From NCBI RefSeq assembly GCF_010015445.1, contig NC_053133.1, positions 7,906,809 through 7,970,808 of the forward strand: a stretch of 64,000 bases of DNA, read 5' to 3'. This DNA is from Perca fluviatilis (lineage: Eukaryota; Chordata; Actinopteri; Perciformes; Percidae). The translations under genes and the position numbers were made by a program. Positions within the stretch are counted from its first letter, which is position 1. Every line of letters starts with the position of its first letter. Below, in pieces: positions 10,930 through 23,162 of the stretch. The notes under the pieces are model-generated. The model did no database searches. It saw only the letters and a program-made list of their open reading frames with translations, and was not told the DNA's origin.

Positions 10930-11386
10930 TTAATGTAATGAATAGCTAACATGACACATGGAATTCCTGTAAGAAAAGGCAGCTAGTAGCAGCAATAATA
11001 ATAATCCAGACTACATAAAGTTAGCTCTTGCAGGTTATTAATAATTACACCTGTGCAAAAAATCCCCTATGTTAGCGATTATAACGTTACCTAGCTTGTT
11101 TGGTAGCTTATTTAATAACTTGGATAGTTAGTTAGCTAGCTTGCTAATTCCACCCAACATGCTTTCACTGTCGGCTGTCACTGTCTGGCTAGTTAGTTAG
11201 CATGCTTGCTAGGGGATCTGTATTAGAGAAAAGAATCACTTCATCGGATGTTTAAAGTGAATAAAATCGCTTTCTAGGCTACTTACTGGAGTTCCACAAC
11301 TATACACATATTCTATGTAACTGTACAATTTTGGCTTGCTTATTTGTGTCCCCTTCAAAAATTGCTCTTGAGAATTTGTTTTTTTG

Positions 11387-11441
11387 GGCCCCCCCCCACC
11401 CGAGAGGGGGAAAAAAAAAAAACCCACGCGGAAAAGAAAAG

Positions 11442-11481
<40 letters not shown>

Positions 11482-11532
11482 GTTGTATTAAAAAAAAAAA
11501 AAAAAAAAGCACAAAAAAGTTTTTTTTTTTTG

Positions 11533-11565
<33 letters not shown>

Positions 11566-11615
11566 AAGGAAAGGGGGGAGGGAGGAGAGGGGGGGGGAGG
11601 GGGGGGGGGGCTTGA
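11387..11615. other. Suspected corrupted consensus (homopolymer block)
   Basis: A block of stacked long runs of C, G, A and T, including A runs of 19-30, T runs to about 28, and a terminal G block. It directly abuts a recognisable family X MITE where the sister copy has an ordinary C-rich tract (about 26,468-26,515). The pattern resembles low-quality read consensus rather than natural DNA. Lysine- and phenylalanine-rich frames over it on both strands are meaningless. Confidence 0.65.
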
Positions 11616-11800
11616 CCAACTGCCACTTTGCTCGTTTGCAAGCCATGATGTCTCTCTCTTTCTCATGGGCGGGCCAAATTCTCTGGGCGGGCAAAGCAGA
11701 GAAAGGGGAGGTAACCTTGCTCCTTATGACCTCATAAGGAGAAGAACTCATATTAATATTAAAAAACCTCATAAATTGAAATTTTCATGCCATGGGACCT
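11612..11800 (-). mobile_element. TTAA MITE family X, partial copy 1
   Basis: Reverse-oriented match to the left half of the copy at 26,164-26,671. Shared words include ACTGCCACTTTGCTCGTTTG, CTTGCTCCTTATGA and, at the end, CATGCCATGGGACCT followed by TTAA at 11801-11804. The other half is lost in the homopolymer block. Confidence 0.75.
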
Positions 11801-12089
11801 TTAAGCAAACATGTTCCCCTCCACTTTGCCATTTCGGCCAAGTTTGATTCAGCAGCTCGGACACATATCCAAACACTTTAAACAGGGAAAGAGAAGCAAA
11901 GAAATAAAAAGTTCATGTTCTTCCGCTCAACTTTTGTCTTCGGCTTCTCTGAATAACAGATTCCAAACTCTCTGTAGATATTTTTAACCTCTTCACTATT
12001 CATGTTTCTTTGCAGACAGTCACTCTTTTTTTGTTTTTCACCCAGTATCTCCAAAGTGTGATACCTCTGAGTCGCATCTCTTCCTCATC

Positions 12090-12330
12090 ACTATTAATCA
12101 CTAATTAAATGATGATTGAAAGTTGCCTCACCTGACTGCTTATGGAGATGTATTTCGCTTGCTGATTGAAGTCTCTCAATCAGCAGCTAGGTCTGTAATC
12201 AACACCTGATTATGATATGCAAACATACGGTGGTCCTTCTGCCCCCTTCCCCATCCTAAAAGCATCTCTCCATTTATTTCAATTAATCAGCTAATGGCAT
12301 TAAAGTCAGTAAATGTGCTGTCTATCACAC
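12090..12330. promoter_or_regulatory. Candidate conserved noncoding block
   Basis: Unique sequence with repeated homeodomain-type cores (CTAATTAAAT, CAATTAATCAGCTAAT) and a perfect TGCTGATTGA / TCAATCAGCA hairpin with a 6-base loop at 12,160-12,185. TGATTGA resembles PBX/TALE sites. No alignment was possible, so this is a prioritised guess. Confidence 0.25.
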
Positions 12331-12692
12331 CCCCTCTTTGTTTTGACTCATTGTCTTTCACTCCAACCTGAATCAACCCAGCATTGCTCCATTCACTCCA
12401 TCAAGCAACATGTTAAACCAGGTTACAGACTGATAATCTGGATGTTTTTTCTCAGTGATTGATTGCCCAGTCAGAGAGCGGGGATGCTGCTAAGGTCTCA
12501 GATAAAGTGACACCACAGCAAAGACTGTGTCCCAGTTTCTTTCCCTCACGTATGACGCAGATCTGATGTTTTCCTTATCACTGCGAACGACAAAAAGCTG
12601 CACACAGAGACTACTGAATTATATGAATATGTGGCACAAAATCAGATTCCGGGACATGCAAATGAACGGCATCCGATTTGTATTTGATCCCA

Positions 12693-12722
12693 AAGAAAGA
12701 AAGAAAGAAAGAAAGAAAGAAG
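12693..12722 (+). repeat. (GAAA)n microsatellite
   Basis: About seven GAAA/AAAG units. The Lys/Glu-rich frames crossing it are by-products. Confidence 0.9.
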
Positions 12723-13069
12723 ACTACTTGGGGAAAGGTACCTACATTCAGTCAAAGGTTGAGAGCGCGAAGCATGATTGAAAAGTGCTCAAACAAGCTG
12801 GAGAAGCGTAGATACAAAAAGGAATGTGACACCTTTTGTAAACGGCTGTGTATACATTTTGACAATGGTGTCTGTTCATATTGGTTACAAAGAATGTGTC
12901 TAAAAGAAACCAGTTATGAGCAGGAGTTTTGACTTAATACTAAAGTCTGTGCACAGTGAAAACAGCCTGAATTACATCCCATTGAATACAGCATGAAGAA
13001 ATAGTTTCACATTTCACATACCACTCTCAGAGGTCTGCATTTAAAGTCTGAAGCCTGAGCCAGCAGGGA

Positions 13070-13345
13070 GTTAGTTTGGCTACTGCTAACTAACTAACCA
13101 ATTTTGTAACTAACTAACTTTGTAACTAACTAACTAGTTTTGCATAAAGACTAAAGGAAGGGGGTAACAGCTAGCCAGGCTCTGTCCTAAAGCTCTATAG
13201 CTCACTAATTAACATGTTACATGTTTAATCCGTGCTCAAGCTTAAATTTTAATGTGTTAATTTGTAAAATTTGGAGTTGCTGGTAGGCAGCCAAGGTAGC
13301 TGTTTCCCCCTGTATCCAGTCTTTATGCTAAGCTAAGTTAATTGC
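13070..13345. repeat. Dispersed fish repeat, unclassified
   Basis: Contains TAACTAACTAAC tandem units, then AACAGCTAGCCAGGCTCTGT, CTCACTAATTAACATGTTA and CAGTCTTTATGCTAAGCTAA. Part of the same motif set (TTTATGCTAAGCTAA) recurs at about 61,080-61,110. This looks like a common teleost interspersed repeat whose class I cannot name. Confidence 0.5.
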
Positions 13346-14235
13346 CTGCACACTCCACACCCCACCCCGGTTTAAGCATTTATTATTCATTAAGAATGAT
13401 ATTTCAACAACACTTTCTTAACACTGTTGTCCATTTAAATTGTAAGGGGCTGCTGCAACAGTTGCATCATAATGCGTAGGATGATTTACAATATTTTTTC
13501 AATCACTCTTGCTAAACCAAATTCAAATCACCGTTGACATGAGAAAAAGACGCATTTAGCATTGACTGTCCCGAATACCCTCAAATTTAGACCCTCAGAA
13601 TAAAGACATACTAAAATCACACACACAGATATTAGACTCTAATATGCATACACACGCTACATTAATTGTGAGTGTCATTGCAGGACTGACAGTAAATTTG
13701 TCACTTACGGGGAAACAAATCAGCCTTAAAAACATGAACATCAGTGACTTTACCATGGAATTAAATATAAAAGCTGCATTTACCATCCAAAGCCATGACT
13801 GTGCTTTGCCATGTATCTTTATGTACCTATACTTTAAGTCTCAGAAAACTGCTGCATTTGTTTAATTAGACACCACATTAGGTTTTTACAGTGCGATTGT
13901 GATTGGCTAATAACTGTATATCAGCATTATAGCACATGTTTTCTATGTTAATAAGGCTGCACACCCCTTGGCTTGCATTCCCAAAAGCAAACTCCCTGTC
14001 CTAGCCCAGGATATATGGATAGGTCATTGTAATTTTACTCCTTAAAGGATTATAGTGAAATACTGATTACCTGACAGAGGGAAATGAGACGACGGCCAGC
14101 GTTAGTGGGTTTTTTCCAAATCTGAATTGACAGGGCGGAGGTGGGTGGTTAAGTTCAATCCACTATTGCTGATGAGCAGGCTGATTTCTATTAACCTGCA
14201 GCCTGCAGACTGTTCCATGCTGCCGCTGAGAGAGG

Positions 14236-14266
<31 letters not shown>

Positions 14267-15368
14267 GGAGAGAGGGAGAGAGACTCAGCCACCAAACTTT
14301 TATGACACAGAAAGTCTGCTTAATGGGCTGGAAGATTCTTCCCATTTAGCCCTGTGCGGAAATAAAAGGAAGCTGGTCGGTGCTCAGGAAAAATGGCTAC
14401 TTCCAGTTAAGTCCCCCAGTGGATTGGAAATTAGGAAATTATAAGCAGAGTGATCAATCATGGAGGAGTGTGTGCTCTGGCATGAAACGCCCCAGTATTC
14501 TCTGAGATGGGTTTGTGAGAATGTAGAGTGACGTCAAACTTCATCCTAGCAATTATCATAGGTGCATCACTGCCTGTCCCATTAGCTCAACCACGGCTGA
14601 CAGAGCATGTACCCGACTTCTCATGTGCTTATTCACAGACAGATGAAATAGAGGCTTAAATGAGCTGCCATTGTGATATTTTTAGGCACGGACACCAGCA
14701 GGTATGTGTTGGTCTGGAGACAAACACAATATGTCATAAAACCAAAGTAATCTCAGTGATATCCTTCACATTATGTCCCGAATGTCCCCAAAAAGCGACA
14801 TTTGTGTTGATTCCTGTTGTGTCCAGCCAGACATGAAGCCCACCAGCAAAAAACAGACAGAAAAACAAGCCTAAGATGCAGTGTTAAAAAAAGAATGGCC
14901 TCCCAGCCTTGCCATGTTTGACAGCTGGAGCCCCGGCACACGAGCAGACAGAGCCGGCAGCGCCGGCACTGCTAGATCAGGAAGCCCCGGAAGAAGATCA
15001 GAACCGCGGCTGATGGGGGAATTTATGTCAGCTACGGAGCTCTGGGAGGGTTGGAGGGTAGAATATTGATGTAAAGCAATCATGACAAACAAGATGCAAA
15101 TTGTCATCATAAACAATGAAAGGTTTTTTTTCCCCAGCTGACAGTCGGAGATGATTGATAGTGAGAGTGAGTCAGGGGGATTAGAGCAGAATTGTTTGAG
15201 TTTAAAGATGCTACACGGAACTTTTTGGATTGAAGCAGATCAGAGGCGTGATACCACAGTGGAGGGATGTCAGGTCCAGCTCTAGCTCCCGCTCTTAGCT
15301 CATGTTTGTTTAGTTTGTGTTGACTTCCTGTTTTATTTTGAAATACTCACCGTCTATTTCTGTTACAG
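13346..15368. other. Gene-free unique sequence
   Basis: No gene recognised. Mostly unique AT-rich DNA with a GA microsatellite at 14,228-14,282. 14,450-14,700 is unique and could be conserved, but nothing in it is diagnostic. Confidence 0.5.
14228..14282 (+). repeat. (GA)n microsatellite with GGGA interruptions
   Basis: A GA-rich simple repeat of about 55 bp with regular GGGAGA variants. Glu/Arg- and Ser/Leu-rich frames over it are artefacts. Confidence 0.95.
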
Positions 15369-15373
15369 GTCAC

Positions 15374-15958
15374 TGTCGGTACCAGATCCGTGCTGCCTGT
15401 ACAATCCGTTCTGCGCATGCATAAGATGTTCACGCATGCGCAGATGATAATACTGTTTTACCGAGGATAGGACACTGCCCGATCTGTTCCACACTAGCCT
15501 CCACCGGGAAGCTAACGTTAGTTTAGCTAAAAGCTAATTCGGCTAACACCTAGCTGACAGCTAGATTCAGTCTAAAATAACGTTAAGTCAAACTTAATGG
15601 GAAAAGCAGGCTACAGCTAAATTAAGACTTTACAGTAATAACAATAAAGAAAAGTATTGAGTGATTGTATTTTAAATGAGCACAATTAAAGTAGAACTGA
15701 CGTAACAGCTGTTATATATGTTAACGTTTATTTTCAAGTTTTATTTTGAGGGTCTTTTAAAGTTGACATGCTGTCTCAGCTAGCGGTTAGCCGAATTAGC
15801 TGTTAGCTAAACTAACGTTAGCTTGCCTGTGGAGGCTGTCGACCGGAAGCGTGGAACAGATTGGGCAGTATCGTAAATCCTCGTACAACAGCGCATGCAC
15901 GAACATTTTGCGCATGCGCAGAACGCATCGTGCAGGCAGCACGGATCGGGTACTGACA
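15374..15958. mobile_element. Foldback element with TGT...ACA ends and 5-bp repeat GTCAC
   Basis: A 585-bp element whose left arm (15,374 to about 15,579) returns as reverse complement in the right arm (about 15,768-15,958) around a spacer of roughly 190 bp. The ends read TGTCGGTACC and GGTACTGACA. The pentamer GTCAC lies directly outside both ends (15,369-15,373 and 15,959-15,963), as a target duplication would. Both arms contain GCTAACGTTAGTTTAGCTAA and GCGCATGC words. No coding sequence. TGTNR-type ends with a 4-6 bp duplication are reported for Ginger-type elements; the class assignment is only a suggestion. Confidence 0.75.
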
Positions 15959-16071
15959 GTCACTTGTCTTCCCGTCTTTGTCTGCCTTCCCTAATGTGTG
16001 CCACCTGTGTGTAATAGTCTCCACCCACCTCAGTGTATTGCTCCGTTCCAGACACAATTTGTAGCCTGTAA

Positions 16072-16210
16072 GTTAGGGTGACCAGACGTCCCCGGTTTCG
16101 GTGACCTGTCCCCGGCTGGAGCTGTCCTCGGAAATGTCCCCGGTTTTCACTGTGACTGATACAATGACCAAAAGTCTAGTCGTACACCCTACACGCACAG
16201 GCTCAAGACA
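16072..16210 (+). repeat. Old DNA-element end (GGTGACCAGACGTCCCC type)
   Basis: Starts GTTAGGGTGACCAGACGTC followed by several TGTCCCCGG repeats, a motif pattern found at ends of common vertebrate MITEs. The right end was not found, so this is a fragment. Confidence 0.4.
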
Positions 16211-16255
16211 GCCAGAGCAAGCGCTGCTCAGAGCTCAGAGATGTTTTAGAATGCC

Positions 16256-16562
16256 CATTTTATGATGCTAAAATTACTGTTTATTTACATGGAGTCTGGT
16301 GGGTTTAGCGAATGCAATTTAGCGGAATTTTTATTGTATGTTTAAAAAAGGATCTTACTCTTTAACAGAAAGGTCGACCTCCTTAGAAATCCCTTCCATA
16401 ATGTTGTCAGACACTTAGAATATTAATCTGAGTCTGTCAGTTGCAAAACAAACACTTTTATAAACGTAAATACAAGCTGGACAATTGTCTTATTAACTTA
16501 CGTTGTAGCTTGTTTCGCCGTTGCCAACTGCAGCGATCTCGTTTAATATTGGACCAATGTGA
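16256..16562. mobile_element. Family A palindromic MITE, copy 3 (right arm only)
   Basis: Matches the right arm of copies 1 and 2, from ATGCTAAAATTACTGTTTAT through AACAGAAAGGTCGACCTCCT and AATGTTGTCAGACACTTAGA to GCGATCTCG. Neither TTAA terminus is kept. It is a single-arm fragment. Confidence 0.75.
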
Positions 16563-16728
16563 AAGGAAAATATTTCCTCTATAGTTTTAATTGTATCCAA
16601 TATTCAATGAGCTGTTGCATAAACAAGCCCAGCGTGAAGCAATAAAGCAAAAGCTGTCAGATAAATGTAGTGCAGTAAACATTACAACATTTCACTCTGA
16701 GGTAGAGTACGTAAGTATGAAGTAGCAG

Positions 16729-17499
16729 CAGGGGCGATTCTAGGATCAGACCCTTAGGGGGGCTCAGCCCCTAATGAGAATGTGACACGGATATAGTGCA
16801 TGCAAAAGTGTTAATCTGTGCCATGAAATTACCAACTTCTTCACAACTGCACTCCTGCTCTCCCTCTGACAGATAGACTCAGCCAAAGGCACCAGTTGCT
16901 GTGTCAAATGGTTTGAGAAAATTAACATTGAACTTACATGAAATGTTATCATATTTGCATTCTGCATAAATCTCTGCACACCCATTACTCTCTGTGAAAT
17001 ATCTCACAAACTCTTCACTCAACACATGCATCGGTACAACAAGCGGTTCCCGGGTAATCCGGTTTTGAAATTTGTACATGGTCTCCAACTTTGGGCCAAA
17101 ATTATAATGTATTCTTATGTAAACTATTTATGTCAGTACAGACATTTTTGTAAATTGCTTAGCCAGTGTATCCCACCATAATGGTTATTATATTGCCAGA
17201 TTCCAGACAATCCCACTTACAAATATGAATATATATTTCTACTGGTATGCTTCCTAGTGACGTTCATGCAAAAATATTAAGAAAAACTATTCCACCTGTG
17301 TGTGCATGGTTATAATTCCGAATAGTTCAGGCTACAGCACAAATATTTCCATCCACAGATAAGAATAATCAAGTCTAACCTCTGAATTTCTTTTCAAAGT
17401 GCACGAGATTGATGCATTTAATGTTAAAATAGACAACATTTTCTTACAGGGGAGCATGCCCTAGGGGGACTTGTACCCCAGTGCAGCTCTAGGTCTAGT
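16729..17499. mobile_element. Candidate hAT-like element
   Basis: The left end reads CAGGGGCGATTCTAGGATCA and is followed by GGGGGGCTCAGCCCC. The right part near 17,455-17,499 has CCCTAGGGGGAC and GCAGCTCTAGGTCTAG, roughly its inverted counterpart. No 8-bp duplication could be confirmed. The interior is AT-rich and non-coding. Confidence 0.4.
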
Positions 17500-18690
17500 G
17501 ACGTTGACATTAGCTAGAGCTAGCTGATATTAGCAATTTCTAGTCGGCGACATATTTTGGGCTTCATTTAATAAACATAACCTGTAGTAGTACACAATCG
17601 TATGTGTATTGTTTGATTACGTTGCCTATTTATGTCTATTTATTTCTATTTCTCACCGTTAATCACCGGCGTCTGTACAACATCAACAAGGGTCGCCATT
17701 GTTGTTTATGTGTGTGTGACGTCAAAACTGTAACTGGGAGTACAACGATGTGGTACGAGTTCAGAGGTAGTAAGTTACGGGCGTGACTGCCGTTTTTTTT
17801 TTTGTTCAATGTTTTATTAGTTACGTTTACATTTACTTCTTCTTTACATCTACTTCTTTTTGTCTTTAAGGGGCAGGGATTTGATGAAATGAGGGTGAAG
17901 TCATACAGTAGTCTGTAGAAACACCTATTGTAAAACAATCCGATCACGATTGCTTTGTGGTTTGTATCCTATAATCTACTGGCTTTATCTATGTGAGTTG
18001 ATTCTTAAAGCAGTGACGGGCTTGGAGGACAAAGTGACACGAAGCATGGTTCAGTTCACAATGTTGGAAAAGGTTTGAGACACACAAGAATATATTCATT
18101 TTCTAACAATCGCTCCATTCATTTAGATGACGTGAGAGTATATAGATAAGAAAGAGGACCTTGGAGACGGTTGGTTCACACAGATATATCTTCAAGAAGA
18201 AAAACAGTGTTACAATTTATGATTTAACCAATTAAAACAAATGAGAGAGGTCCTAATGGATGAAAATAAATGGTTATTATTTAATATAATGTTTTAATGT
18301 TAAACATACAATTGGAAGGCATAGTGAATCCTTAATTGCTATCATAGTGGCAACCTTACCTATAGTAAGATCATCTTTAATGTGTAAATATTTGTTTCAC
18401 AAATAAGCCAATTTATATTTGCTATTAATATGTTGGATTCAAAATAATGTATATTTTCAAACATTTAAAATATTGAACAAAGAAACTTTCAAAAAAAGAC
18501 TTTTGAACATAATTTGGTGGGCCCACTGCACTAACTGTGAGGACCCCCTGTTGAAGATCTTTATTGTAAAGGGATGTTTAGTAGCCCTCAGATTAGATTT
18601 GAAATCCCAAATTTAGGTGGCAGAGGTTGGGTGGGGATGAGATGCTGCAAGCAAATGGCAACAACAGTGGCTCAGTTTGACAGCTTGAGA
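17500..18690. other. Gene-free stretch
   Basis: No gene, terminal repeats or simple repeats of note. AT-rich, with a few short frames of no recognisable similarity. Some GCTAGC / ATTAGC words near 17,510-17,535 suggest old repeat debris. Confidence 0.5.
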
Positions 18691-18729
18691 CAGCTGTCAG
18701 TCTGCTCCTGGACATACCCCTCTTTAAGT

Positions 18730-18907
18730 CTCAATATCAAGCAAATATGTACAATGTAATTGTTAAAGTTATATTGTACATATTTGTTTAAGTTATTGTG
18801 TCTTTCAAATGTATTGTTAACTTTCTTTTTAATATGTTCATGTTAATGTATGTAACCACCAAGGCAAATTCCTTGTGTTACTTGGCAATACATCCAATTC
18901 TGATTCT
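18730..18907 (+). mobile_element. LINE 3' tail fragment
   Basis: Ends with CACCAAGGCAAATTCCTTGT, then ACTTGGCAATACATCC and AATTCTGATTCT. A 3' UTR ending in GGCAATAAA followed by short CTGATT units is typical of fish non-LTR retrotransposons (an L2/Rex-type tail is my best guess). The upstream ORF is absent, so this is a short 5'-truncated insertion. The left boundary is approximate. Confidence 0.5.
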
Positions 18908-19059
18908 AGGGTGTTCAAATTAAGTTGATGTCAAATGGCAACAAAATTGCACAATTTGGATTTTGGACTTTGGGAGCTGGTACCCCAGCAAGTGCAACCA
19001 CATCCACACAAAGGTACTGGACTCCAGCTACTGTACTGTATTTCCAACTTTGAATCCCT

Positions 19060-19603
19060 GACTAGGTTTACATGCATACTAATATTCCAGTATTATTCCG
19101 AATTAGGCCGTTTTCCGAATATAGCATTTTAAGACATTAAGACATGTGGGATATTCTGGTATAATTTGGGTTTTAGAGGCATTCTTTGGACATGTATACA
19201 GCGCATTCGTAATATGCGTCTCAATCTGTGTTTTTACTGCAGTTTACGTCCTCTTGGCTGTTTACAGCTTACGGTCAGCTCTGTGCGTTGCTATGGTTGC
19301 TGTACTCAGACCAACCAGCCAACAGTTTGCAAGGCTGCAGACCCGATAAGAAGGAGAAACACAGCTATTTTAAAACATTATCAAAGACTTGGATATCAAC
19401 AGGTTTTTGGATATGCGCACACATCGCTATGCCGAACTTTTCAAGAAGCTGGTTGAAGGAATGAAATTATTTTGCACGGCTACATGTAAACAGGAATATT
19501 AGTGTAATATTCCATTTCATTAGCCATGTAAACAGTTTAGTTGGAATATCTGTTTTCGGAATAAGGGCAAAAAACTTAATATTATGTGCATGTAAACGTA
19601 GTC
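19060..19603 (+). mobile_element. MITE family Z, complete copy
   Basis: Ends are inverted copies: GACTAGGTTTACATGCATAC at the left and GACTACGTTTACATGCACAT read from the right. The interior carries several GGAATATT / CCGAATA words. The left half matches 4,344-4,690. No target duplication is clear, so the superfamily is unknown. The three overlapping frames at 19,146-19,464 are part of this element, not genes. Confidence 0.75.
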
Positions 19604-21600
<1,997 letters not shown>

Positions 21601-21604
21601 TGCA

Positions 21605-22016
21605 GTTGTGTAATGCCGGGTTTACACTATATGGTATTTTGTCTATTATTGATGGTCACTATGTCAGATTAGACAATCAGAGTCATAAATTCTTGTCGTG
21701 ACTCGGCCGAGAGACATGACCGACACATAGACAGTAAATATAAATGGACACAGCGACGCCATAGACTTCGATGGAGACCAGTGAAGTCAATTAGAAGCAC
21801 TTTTCAGTGATGGCTGAGCGTTACTGCGCAGCCTCAAACTGAGCTTGAAGACGTAGATGTGACGTGAGCAACATGTCTGAAAGTTGGAAGTCTTCTGGTA
21901 GCTGTGCCAAGAGAAATCTCAATCATTCCCAATCTTGTGGATAAAGTGGATCGTGGATAAATGTTTCAGCTAGCTAGAATATCTGCCCAATCTGAGTTTT
22001 CTCTGACTATTTTACA
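21605..22016. other. Gene-free stretch, possible repeat remnant
   Basis: No gene recognised. Starts TGCCGGGTTTACACTATATG, which resembles the left end of a DNA element, but no matching right end was found. Confidence 0.3.
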
Positions 22017-22172
22017 GCGGCTCCATGCGGAGAGTAGTGCCGCTCGTGACGATTGTGATTGGTTTAAAGAAATGCCAATGACCCAGAGCATGTTTTATCC
22101 CATCCCGGAATGCTGTGTGGACTAGCCAGACCCTCCTCCGCAGCGTGTGGATGGTCTGGCAAAGCGAGACTA
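22017..22172 (-). mobile_element. MITE family M, reverse fragment
   Basis: Matches, in reverse complement, the left part of the copy at 42,962-43,205: GATTGTGATTGGTTTAAAGA, GGAATGCTGTGTGGACTAGC and a terminal CCAGACCCTCCTCC...GGTCTGGCAAAGCGAGACTA hairpin. It is a common fish MITE style, here truncated. Confidence 0.65.
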
Positions 22173-22969
22173 AGAATAGACGAGACTAATAAAATTACAG
22201 TATAGACAGTCAGGATCAAAAAAATTATATTGTAGTGTATGCTGGACTTTATGCAAAACTATGTCTGGTATGAAACTGGTGTTAAACATTTTTGCGTTGG
22301 ACAAGCAGAAGCACCAAACATAATGTACACTGTCCAAATGCATTTAATCTGTCACAAGTTGTTTTTGAGACTGCCACCTGGGTCATCTGAAAGCTCATTA
22401 TGTAAAAACAAAGTTGCTAGGTTGGCAATACAAACATTGATTTATGTATAAAATGCTACAGATGATTACTTATCAGATTTTCATTGTCAACATCATAAAA
22501 AACGTCAGTAGGGACATGCATTATAAATCACATAAATGAAGGTCACGGTGTTTATTAATGCATTGCCTGCTGGTCATATTCACATATTGCATTATCAAAC
22601 CACTACCTTCTGGTGGATGTGGTGTCCTTGCATTTGCAGCCCCCGCAGGAAGACAGATCCTCGATGGACTAACCCTCATTACTCATTACAGTGTTTGAGG
22701 ACGCGGGGGACCACCTGCGACACTTATAAATGACTTGCTTGTACAGTTTGCCTCGGGCTGAGCTGTTGCTGGGCCTGACCAGATGGCCTGTGATCGACTC
22801 ATGTGGTGCAGTACACATGCAGCGCGTCCATTGCCCAAGGGCCCAGTTTACTTTTCACATGCATTATAAAGTGGAAGAAATGCAGAATCAGTCTTTCTGG
22901 AACATGTTATTTTTTCAAGAATAAGAAGCGAAACATAGGCTATCTGTCATAATTTATATTCGGCCTTTT
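22173..22969. other. Gene-free stretch
   Basis: No gene recognised; AT-rich unique sequence with short unrelated frames. Confidence 0.5.
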
Positions 22970-23041
22970 TTAAAGCTTTAGTACGTAACTTTATTATAGT
23001 TTTATAAGCCATTGCCAAATGAGTTGATACAAAGCTAATTA
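22970..23041 (-). mobile_element. Family W MITE, terminal fragment
   Basis: Reverse complement of the last 70 bp of family W: TTAAAGCTTTAGTACGTAAC, then AGCCATTGCCAAATGAGTTG and ACAAAGCTAATTAA. It stops abruptly where a SINE tail begins. Confidence 0.7.
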
Positions 23042-23042
23042 A

Positions 23043-23162
23043 GACCTGCAGCCCTTTGCTGCATGTCAATCCCTATCTCTCTCCCTATCTCTTCATGTCT
23101 TCAACTGTCCTATCAAATAAAGGCCTTAAATTGCCCCAAAAAAATAAAAAAAATATAAAAAG
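23043..23162 (+). mobile_element. tRNA-SINE 3' part, 5'-truncated
   Basis: Starts GACCTGCAGCCCTTTGCTGC and continues through TGCATGTCAATCCC, TCTCTC-rich body and TATCAAATAAAGGCC to an A-rich tail (CCCCAAAAAAATAAAAAA). This is the 3' half of the same SINE family as at 24,961-25,117. The tRNA-like head is missing. It abuts a family W fragment. Confidence 0.75.

Larger units (their letters stand above)
11805..13070. other. Gene-free unique sequence
   Basis: No gene recognised. 12,060-12,480 is unique and rich in AATTAA, ATTAATCA and TGATTGA words and may include conserved regulatory DNA. A perfect hairpin lies at 12,160-12,185 and a GAAA microsatellite at 12,693-12,722. Confidence 0.45.

Noticed and set aside
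11331..11847. Lys-rich and Phe-rich frames of 94-167 codons on both strands
   Set aside because: They are translations of homopolymer runs in a probably corrupted segment.
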